Shown here: positions 7,903 through 12,951 of the stretch, one piece after another
Layout of the letters: each line of letters begins with the position of its first letter
How positions within the stretch are numbered: position 1 is the first letter of the stretch
Assembly (NCBI GenBank): GCA_037446395.1
Contig: JBBIIP010000042.1
Coordinates: 1 to 12,951, forward strand
From: JAAYJT01 sp037446395
Lineage (GTDB): Bacteria > Bacteroidota > Bacteroidia > Bacteroidales > JAAYJT01
Length of the DNA: 12,951 nucleotides
Direction: 5' to 3'
The notes under the pieces: generated by a model
What the model saw: the letters and a program-made list of their open reading frames with translations, nothing else
Told to the model about the DNA's origin: nothing
Databases searched by the model: none
Program-made: the position numbers and the translations under genes

Positions 7903-9099
7903 ATGAATTTACACGAATATCAATCGAAATCAATTTTACGTCGTTTTGGAGTGCAAGTACCAGAAAACATGGTAGTTTATTCTCCTGAAGAAGCATTGCA
8001 GGCTGCACTCGAGATTCAGAAAAAAACAGGCTCCGATAAATGGGCGATAAAAGCCCAAATACATGCAGGCGGACGTGGCAAGGGTGGCGGTGTGAAGATT
8101 GCCAAAAGCATCGAAGAGGTTAATGAATTTGCCGGTGCCATTTTGGGAATGCAATTAGTAACCCCGCAAACCGGCCCCCAAGGCAAAAAAGTAAGAAAAA
8201 TTATTGTTGAACAGAATATTTATTACCCCGGAACCTCATCCATCGCCGAGATTTATATGAGTATCATGCTTAATAGGGCAAGCGGAAGAAATATGATTGT
8301 GTATTCCCCCATCGGAGGTATGGACATTGAAAAGGTAGCCGAGGATTCGCCTGAGTTTATTTTCAAAGAAGAGATTGATCCAAAAACAGGGCTGCAAGCT
8401 TTTCAATGCCGAAGGATAGCTTTTAATCTGGGCTTGTCAGGAAGTGCTTACAAAGAGATGGTAAAATTTGCTGATGCACTATACAGGGCATTTATTGGAG
8501 TAGATGCATCCTTGTTTGAAATAAACCCGGTAGTTAAAACCAGCGACGACCGTATTTTTGCCGCCGATGCCAAGGTGGTGATAGATAACAATGCTATGTT
8601 CCGACATCCGGACATCCTCGCGCTTCGCGATCGCGACGAAGAAGATCCGATTGAGGTTGAAGCCAACAATTACGACCTAAATTATGTGAAACTCGATGGC
8701 AACGTGGGATGCATGGTGAATGGCGCAGGCCTGGCCATGGCCACCATGGACATGATTAAACTAAACGGCGGTGAACCTGCAAATTTTCTTGACGTTGGCG
8801 GTTCGGCCAATGCTAAAAGAGTAGAAGAAGGATTTCGCATTATTCTGAAGGACCCGAATGTGAAAGCAATTCTGGTAAATATTTTTGGCGGAATTGTGCG
8901 CTGCGATCGCGTAGCCCAAGGCATTGTTGATGCATATAACAACATCGGTGAAATTAATGTTCCGATTATCGTTCGCTTGCAGGGAACCAATGCCGAGGAA
9001 GCAAAAGAACTTATTGATAACTCCGGACTACAGGTGATTTCGGCCATCACTCTGGAGGAAGCCGCTGAAAAAGTTAGAAAAGCATTGGCCAGCACATGA
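7903..9099 (+). CDS. sucC: Succinyl-CoA synthetase (succinate-CoA ligase) beta subunit
   Basis: The beta subunit of the TCA-cycle enzyme that converts succinyl-CoA to succinate with formation of ADP/GDP-derived triphosphate; it pairs with SucD. I choose the ATG at 7903 (398 residues, MNLHEYQSK being the classic N-terminus) over a TTG at 7861 that would add 14 unconserved residues. Visible: ATP-grasp glycine loop AIKAQIHAGGRGKGGG (48-63), Mg-ligand region SLFEINPV with N208, D222 in FAADAKVV, GNVGCMVNGAGLAMATMD (266-283), FLDVGGSA (295-302) and NIFGGIVRCD (326-335). Length is close to the family norm. Its TGA overlaps the ATG of the mannosidase gene (ATGA). sucD is not adjacent in this window; separation of sucC and sucD is common in this phylum. 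Identification is secure; nucleotide specificity (ATP or GTP) cannot be read with confidence. Confidence 0.96.
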   Translation: MNLHEYQSKSILRRFGVQVPENMVVYSPEEALQAALEIQKKTGSDKWAIKAQIHAGGRGKGGGVKIAKSIEEVNEFAGAILGMQLVTPQTGPQGKKVRKIIVEQNIYYPGTSSIAEIYMSIMLNRASGRNMIVYSPIGGMDIEKVAEDSPEFIFKEEIDPKTGLQAFQCRRIAFNLGLSGSAYKEMVKFADALYRAFIGVDASLFEINPVVKTSDDRIFAADAKVVIDNNAMFRHPDILALRDRDEEDPIEVEANNYDLNYVKLDGNVGCMVNGAGLAMATMDMIKLNGGEPANFLDVGGSANAKRVEEGFRIILKDPNVKAILVNIFGGIVRCDRVAQGIVDAYNNIGEINVPIIVRLQGTNAEEAKELIDNSGLQVISAITLEEAAEKVRKALAST

Positions 9100-11435
9100 A
9101 ACCTTACGCTTTATTTTTTCTGCTGGCTTATCTCCTTATCTCGGGCAGATCAACGATTGGCCAGGATAATGTGGTTAACTATGTAAATCCATTCATCGGC
9201 ACAGACCAGATGGGGCACTGCTTTCCCGGTGCAACGGTGCCTTTCGGTATGGTACAGCTCAGCCCCGACACGGACACGGTACTTTATTCTTATGGTAAAG
9301 GCTATAACAAGGCAGTATATCAGTATTGTGCTGGTTATCAGTATAACGACCCTACAATTGTTGGTTTTAGCCATACCCATTTCAGTGGAACCGGCCATTC
9401 CGACCTGGGCGATTTCCTGATCATGCCCACAGTGGGTCAGGTCAGGCTAAATCCGGGAACGGCCTCACATCCCGAAAGCGGATACCGAAGCCGGTATAAA
9501 AAAGAAAGCGAAAAAGCCAGTCCGGGTTATTATTGTGTCAATCTCATGGACTATGACGTGTTTGCTGAACTGACAGCCACATGCAGGGTGGGTCATCACC
9601 GGTACACCTATCCCGAAACAGAGCAGGCAAACATTATTCTTGACCTTGTTCATGGCATCTATAATTATGACGGAAAAGTAGTTTGGGCCTCTGTAAGGGT
9701 TGAAAATGATACACTGATTACAGGATACCGCCAAACAAACGGTTGGGCCCGGCAACGAATGATCTATTTTGCAATGAGCTTTTCAAAACCCATTTCAAGT
9801 TATGGGCTTCGAAACGATGAGGTGGAAACCTATCGTGGGTTTTGGCGTAGATGGAAAATGGATGACAACTTTCCTGAACGGTCGGGTCGAAAAATAAAAG
9901 CACATTTCACATTCAATAACCCGGGGAAACTTGAGGTGAAATTGGCTGTTTCGGGAGTAAGCACTGAGGGAGCAATGAAAAACCTCTTGGCCGAGGCCGC
10001 AGGAAGCGATTTTGATCAAACCCTTCATAAAGCCCAGACCCTGTGGCAGAAAGAGCTTAATCGAATAAAGTTGGTGGGCAAGGATGAACTAAAAGTCAAT
10101 TTTTATACCGCCCTTTACCATGCTTGTTTAAGCCCTACTACGTTTATGGATATAGACGGCCGTTATCGCGGATTGGATGGGAATGTCCATAAAGCTGAGG
10201 GATTTACTAATTACACTGTTTTTTCGCTTTGGGATACTTTTCGTGCCCTGCATCCGCTTTGGGCATTGCTTAAGCCAACAGAAACCGGCGATATGATTAC
10301 CTCAATGCTGGAGCATGCCAAACAAAGCGTGCATGGCCTGCTTCCTGTGTGGTCGCATCACGCCCAGGACAATTGGTGCATGATCGGCTACCACTCGACT
10401 CCTGTAATCGTGGATGCATATTCCAAAGGAATCAGAAATTTTCAAGCTGATCGTGCCTTACAGGCAATGATCCGAAGCTCAACCTACCCTCGCTATGAAG
10501 GAATTCCCGACTATTTGCGGTTGGGATATGTTCCGGCGGAAAAGAGCAATGTTTCAGCATCGGTAACACTCGAATATGCATACGATGACTGGTGTGTTCA
10601 TCGAATGGCCAGCCTCTTGGGTGCCGATTCAATTTCAAACACTTATGCATCGAGGGCGAAATCTTATCGCAATGTTTGGGATGCAAAATCGGGTTTCGCC
10701 CGGCCACGTAAGATGAATGGCGAATTCGTTTCCCCCTTCGACCCGCTCGACACACATGGACAAGGCTTCATTGAGGGAAACTCATGGACTTATAGCCTTT
10801 TTGTGCCACACGATGTTGAGGGTTTGATCAAACTTTCGGGGGGAAGAAGCAGGTTTATTGAGCGACTGGACAGTCTTTTCACAATGCACCTACCCGAAAA
10901 ATACTATGAAGAAACCGAGGATATCGAAAAATCGGGGATTATGGGTAATTATGTGCATGGGAATGAACCAGGGCATCATATTCCTTATTTGTATATGTAT
11001 GCGGGTGCTCCATGGAAAACCCAATCCACGGTTCATAAAATCATGCGCACAATGTACCGCAACGCACCCGATGGGCTTTGTGGCAATGATGATGCAGGCC
11101 AGATGAGTGCATGGTACATATTTAGCGCCTTGGGATTCTATCCGGTCTGCCCGGGCTCCGGCCAGTATGTGATAGGCAGTCCTTTGTTTCAAAATATGAA
11201 TATTGAACTGGAAAACGGCAGGGTTTTGAACATTCGTGCCGAAGGCCTGAGCGAAAAATCAGTTTACATCCAGTCAGTTACAGTAAACGGAAAAACATGG
11301 GATCAACCTTGGTTTCCTCACTCCTTACTCAACGAAGGAGGGGAAATTATTTTTCGATTATCGTCAATGCCTAACAAACGGTGGGGGACAAGTCCCGATA
11401 AGGTTCCTTTTTCACAAAGTCAATTGTCTCCTTAA
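9096..11435 (+). CDS. Secreted glycoside hydrolase family 92 alpha-mannosidase
   Basis: A calcium-dependent inverting exo-alpha-mannosidase that removes mannose from N-glycans or mannans; many members act on alpha-1,2 links. 779 residues with a Sec signal peptide (1-22, cleavage after TIG) and no lipobox Cys. The N-terminal beta-sandwich begins at VNYVNPFIGTD (27-37) and continues with GHCFPGATVPFGMVQLSPD (40-58). The (alpha/alpha)6 domain carries SLWDTFRALHPL (377-388), EGNSWTY with E560 (likely the catalytic acid), GNEPGHHIPYLY with E624, and GNDDAGQMSAWY with D665/D666 (likely the base region). These assignments rest on family recall, not alignment. No SusC/SusD, regulator or second glycosidase gene is next to it, so this is not an ordinary polysaccharide-utilisation locus. 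The start overlaps the sucC stop by 4 bases. Confidence 0.95.
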   Translation: MKPYALFFLLAYLLISGRSTIGQDNVVNYVNPFIGTDQMGHCFPGATVPFGMVQLSPDTDTVLYSYGKGYNKAVYQYCAGYQYNDPTIVGFSHTHFSGTGHSDLGDFLIMPTVGQVRLNPGTASHPESGYRSRYKKESEKASPGYYCVNLMDYDVFAELTATCRVGHHRYTYPETEQANIILDLVHGIYNYDGKVVWASVRVENDTLITGYRQTNGWARQRMIYFAMSFSKPISSYGLRNDEVETYRGFWRRWKMDDNFPERSGRKIKAHFTFNNPGKLEVKLAVSGVSTEGAMKNLLAEAAGSDFDQTLHKAQTLWQKELNRIKLVGKDELKVNFYTALYHACLSPTTFMDIDGRYRGLDGNVHKAEGFTNYTVFSLWDTFRALHPLWALLKPTETGDMITSMLEHAKQSVHGLLPVWSHHAQDNWCMIGYHSTPVIVDAYSKGIRNFQADRALQAMIRSSTYPRYEGIPDYLRLGYVPAEKSNVSASVTLEYAYDDWCVHRMASLLGADSISNTYASRAKSYRNVWDAKSGFARPRKMNGEFVSPFDPLDTHGQGFIEGNSWTYSLFVPHDVEGLIKLSGGRSRFIERLDSLFTMHLPEKYYEETEDIEKSGIMGNYVHGNEPGHHIPYLYMYAGAPWKTQSTVHKIMRTMYRNAPDGLCGNDDAGQMSAWYIFSALGFYPVCPGSGQYVIGSPLFQNMNIELENGRVLNIRAEGLSEKSVYIQSVTVNGKTWDQPWFPHSLLNEGGEIIFRLSSMPNKRWGTSPDKVPFSQSQLSP

Positions 11436-11477
11436 TTAACAGCCATATGGAATAGTCCAGTATACTCTTAGCCAGCT

Positions 11478-12812
11478 ATGAAGATTCTCATCAAAAGTGG
11501 TATTGTCGTTACTCAATACGAGTCGAGGCAGGCTGACATCCTTGTTCATAATGGATTGGTCAGTCAAATTGGCGATCAGCTCACAGGTGTTGCCGGCATT
11601 GAGGAAATCATTGATGCCAGTGGCAAATATATTTTCCCCGGTGGAGTTGACCCGCATGTTCATATGCATCTTCCAACTCCTGCTGGCTATTCTTCCGACG
11701 ATTTTTTGAGCGGCAGCCGCGCTGCCCTTGCGGGGGGAACGACAACAATGATTGATTTTGTTACTCCCAGACGTGGCCAGTCACTCATCGAGGCACTGGA
11801 ACAACGCATAGCCGAGTCCTCCGCAGCCCTGACAAATTGTTATTTTCATGTTAGCCCGGTAGAATGGCGCAGCAGCACCAGGCTGGAAATTTTTGATTGT
11901 GTGAGGCGAGGCATCCGGTCATTTAAGATATACCTGGCTTATAAAAACACAGTCGGAATCAGTGATGAGACAATTATGAAAGTGATGAAGGCAGTTTCAG
12001 AAGCTGGTGCGATTGTAATAGCCCATTGCGAAATGGGTGACGAAATTGAAGAAATGCGAAACGAGTTTGCTCAGGAAGGATTAACCAGCCCTTTCTATCA
12101 TCCGCTTTCGCGCCCGCCTTACACCGAGAGCAATGCGGTGAAAAGTGCTATAGACATGGCAACACAAACCGGGTGCCCGCTATATATCGTTCATGTTTCG
12201 AGTCTCGAATCTCTGTCTTATATCAGGGAAGCACAACAAAAAGGTCTGCCGGTATATGCTGAAACCTGCCCTCAATACCTTTTGCTCGACGATTCAAAAT
12301 ACGAGGGAACATTTGAACAGACTGCACCTTTTGTGCTGAGCCCGCCCTTGCGCAAGCAATCCGATCAGCAGGCATTATGGAGTGCCCTGGCCGATGGGAC
12401 TATTCAAACCGTCGGAACCGATCACTGTCCTTTTATGCTTTCGCAGAAGGCACTTGGCGAAGATGATTTCCGTAAAATCCCAAACGGTGTAGGCGGAGTG
12501 GAGCACAGGTTAGCCTTGCTCTATACCTATGGCGTATTACAAAAACGAATTACATTGAACCAATTCGTAAAGCTTACATCAACCAATGCAGCTGAAATTT
12601 TTGGGCTATCTCCTTCTAAAGGTACCATTGCAATTGGCGCAGATGCCGATTTGGTAGTTTGGAATCCACACGCTGCTGATATAATTTCTTCAAAAACCCA
12701 CCATCAGCATTGCGATACAAATGTCTTTGAAGGTATAACCACTCATGGCAGGCCAGATTATGTGCTGAAAGGTGGGAATATAATTCGAAATTCGCCTGGA
12801 TTCCAACAATAA
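11478..12812 (+). CDS. Dihydropyrimidinase / D-hydantoinase-like amidohydrolase
   Basis: A cyclic amidohydrolase (444 residues, cytoplasmic) that opens dihydropyrimidine or hydantoin rings to N-carbamoyl amino acids. The full binuclear metal site is present: DPHVH (H60, H62), the carbamylated Lys in SFKIYLAYK (K150), H183 in IVIAHCE, H239 in YIVHVSS and D315 in GTDHCPF; Y155 fits the substrate-contacting Tyr of hydantoinases. GYSSDDFLSGSRAALAGGTT and IPNGVGGVEHR are dihydropyrimidinase-like and argue against dihydroorotase. It is slightly shorter than typical members (about 460) at the C-terminus. The gap from the mannosidase stop is 42 bp with no evident terminator, so read-through from sucC is likely. 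No dihydropyrimidine dehydrogenase, beta-ureidopropionase or hydantoin racemase gene lies nearby, so the natural substrate is open. Confidence 0.88.
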   Translation: MKILIKSGIVVTQYESRQADILVHNGLVSQIGDQLTGVAGIEEIIDASGKYIFPGGVDPHVHMHLPTPAGYSSDDFLSGSRAALAGGTTTMIDFVTPRRGQSLIEALEQRIAESSAALTNCYFHVSPVEWRSSTRLEIFDCVRRGIRSFKIYLAYKNTVGISDETIMKVMKAVSEAGAIVIAHCEMGDEIEEMRNEFAQEGLTSPFYHPLSRPPYTESNAVKSAIDMATQTGCPLYIVHVSSLESLSYIREAQQKGLPVYAETCPQYLLLDDSKYEGTFEQTAPFVLSPPLRKQSDQQALWSALADGTIQTVGTDHCPFMLSQKALGEDDFRKIPNGVGGVEHRLALLYTYGVLQKRITLNQFVKLTSTNAAEIFGLSPSKGTIAIGADADLVVWNPHAADIISSKTHHQHCDTNVFEGITTHGRPDYVLKGGNIIRNSPGFQQ

Positions 12813-12813
12813 C

Positions 12814-12828
12814 CTAAATTATATTTAG
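12814..12828 (+). terminator. Small AT-rich inverted repeat after the amidohydrolase gene
   Basis: CTAAAT-TAT-ATTTAG is a perfect 6-bp inverted repeat with a 3-base loop, starting 2 bases after the stop codon. It is AT-rich and not followed by a T-run, so it would be at best a weak transcription stop. Position is the main argument. The rest of 12829-12951 shows no recognisable gene. Confidence 0.2.
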
Positions 12829-12951
12829 CTCCAAAATACTTATATCCTTTTCAGCACCATCCTGTCAGAATCTGAGAAAGCTAATAGGTCGTTGAAGAAT
12901 AAACGTGTGAAAATACGGATCTTAAGGGATTACCTGTGTATTATATAAAGT

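Noticed and set aside
8682..9095. Long antisense open frames inside sucC and other genes (for example 137 codons at 9095-8682 minus).
   Set aside because: They lie fully within genes of clear homology on the other strand, and their translations look like codon-bias shadows with no domain.
9096..11435. GH92 gene as part of a polysaccharide-utilisation locus.
   Set aside because: No SusC/SusD, sensor-regulator or other glycan enzyme gene is in the window; the neighbours are sucC and an amidohydrolase.
12840..12929. Open frames in the tail: minus-strand 12929-12840 (about 30 codons, ending MVLKRI) and a plus-strand frame ending at the TAA near 12948.
   Set aside because: Both are bounded by in-frame stops inside the window, lack a supported start and match nothing I recognise. 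A truncated neighbour would stay open to the window edge.

Overview
The window reads as chromosomal DNA from a member of the Bacteroidota. The reasons are a DUF5916-type outer-membrane protein, a MiaA of the GTGKD/GLEYR type that I associate with this phylum, TAnnTTTG-like -7 promoter elements, weak Shine-Dalgarno signals and a secreted GH92 mannosidase. I cannot place it below phylum level. No mobile element, CRISPR array, tRNA or rRNA is visible. Eight protein genes fill almost all of the window, and the longest gene-free stretches are 127 and 139 bp.

Left arm, minus strand, read from 7775 down to 1. Five genes run the same way with gaps of 30, 14 and 59 bp and one 1-base stop/start overlap. 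They encode a DUF5916 outer-membrane beta-barrel protein with a CBM9-like N-terminal domain, a LolD-like ABC ATPase, a secreted TPR-like protein built from eleven units of about 57 residues plus a C-terminal beta-rich domain, a class-V aminotransferase/cysteine-desulfurase-like PLP enzyme, and the tRNA modification enzyme MiaA, which is cut by the window start. The first three point to the cell envelope and the last two to central or tRNA metabolism. They may share one transcript.

Right arm, plus strand, 7903 to 12812. sucC (succinyl-CoA synthetase beta subunit) overlaps the start of a secreted GH92 alpha-mannosidase gene by 4 bases (ATGA). A dihydropyrimidinase/hydantoinase-like amidohydrolase follows 42 bp later. 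The three look co-transcribed but belong to unrelated pathways. Neither sucD, nor a SusC/SusD pair, nor other pyrimidine-degradation genes lie beside them.

The two arms diverge from 7776-7902, where each strand carries a TAnnTTTG -7-like element. The final 139 bp hold only a small AT-rich inverted repeat.

I do not see a convincing new multi-gene system. The items most worth a second look are the 57-residue repeat protein with its unassigned C-terminal domain beside an ABC ATPase that lacks a permease, and the sucC/mannosidase overlap.
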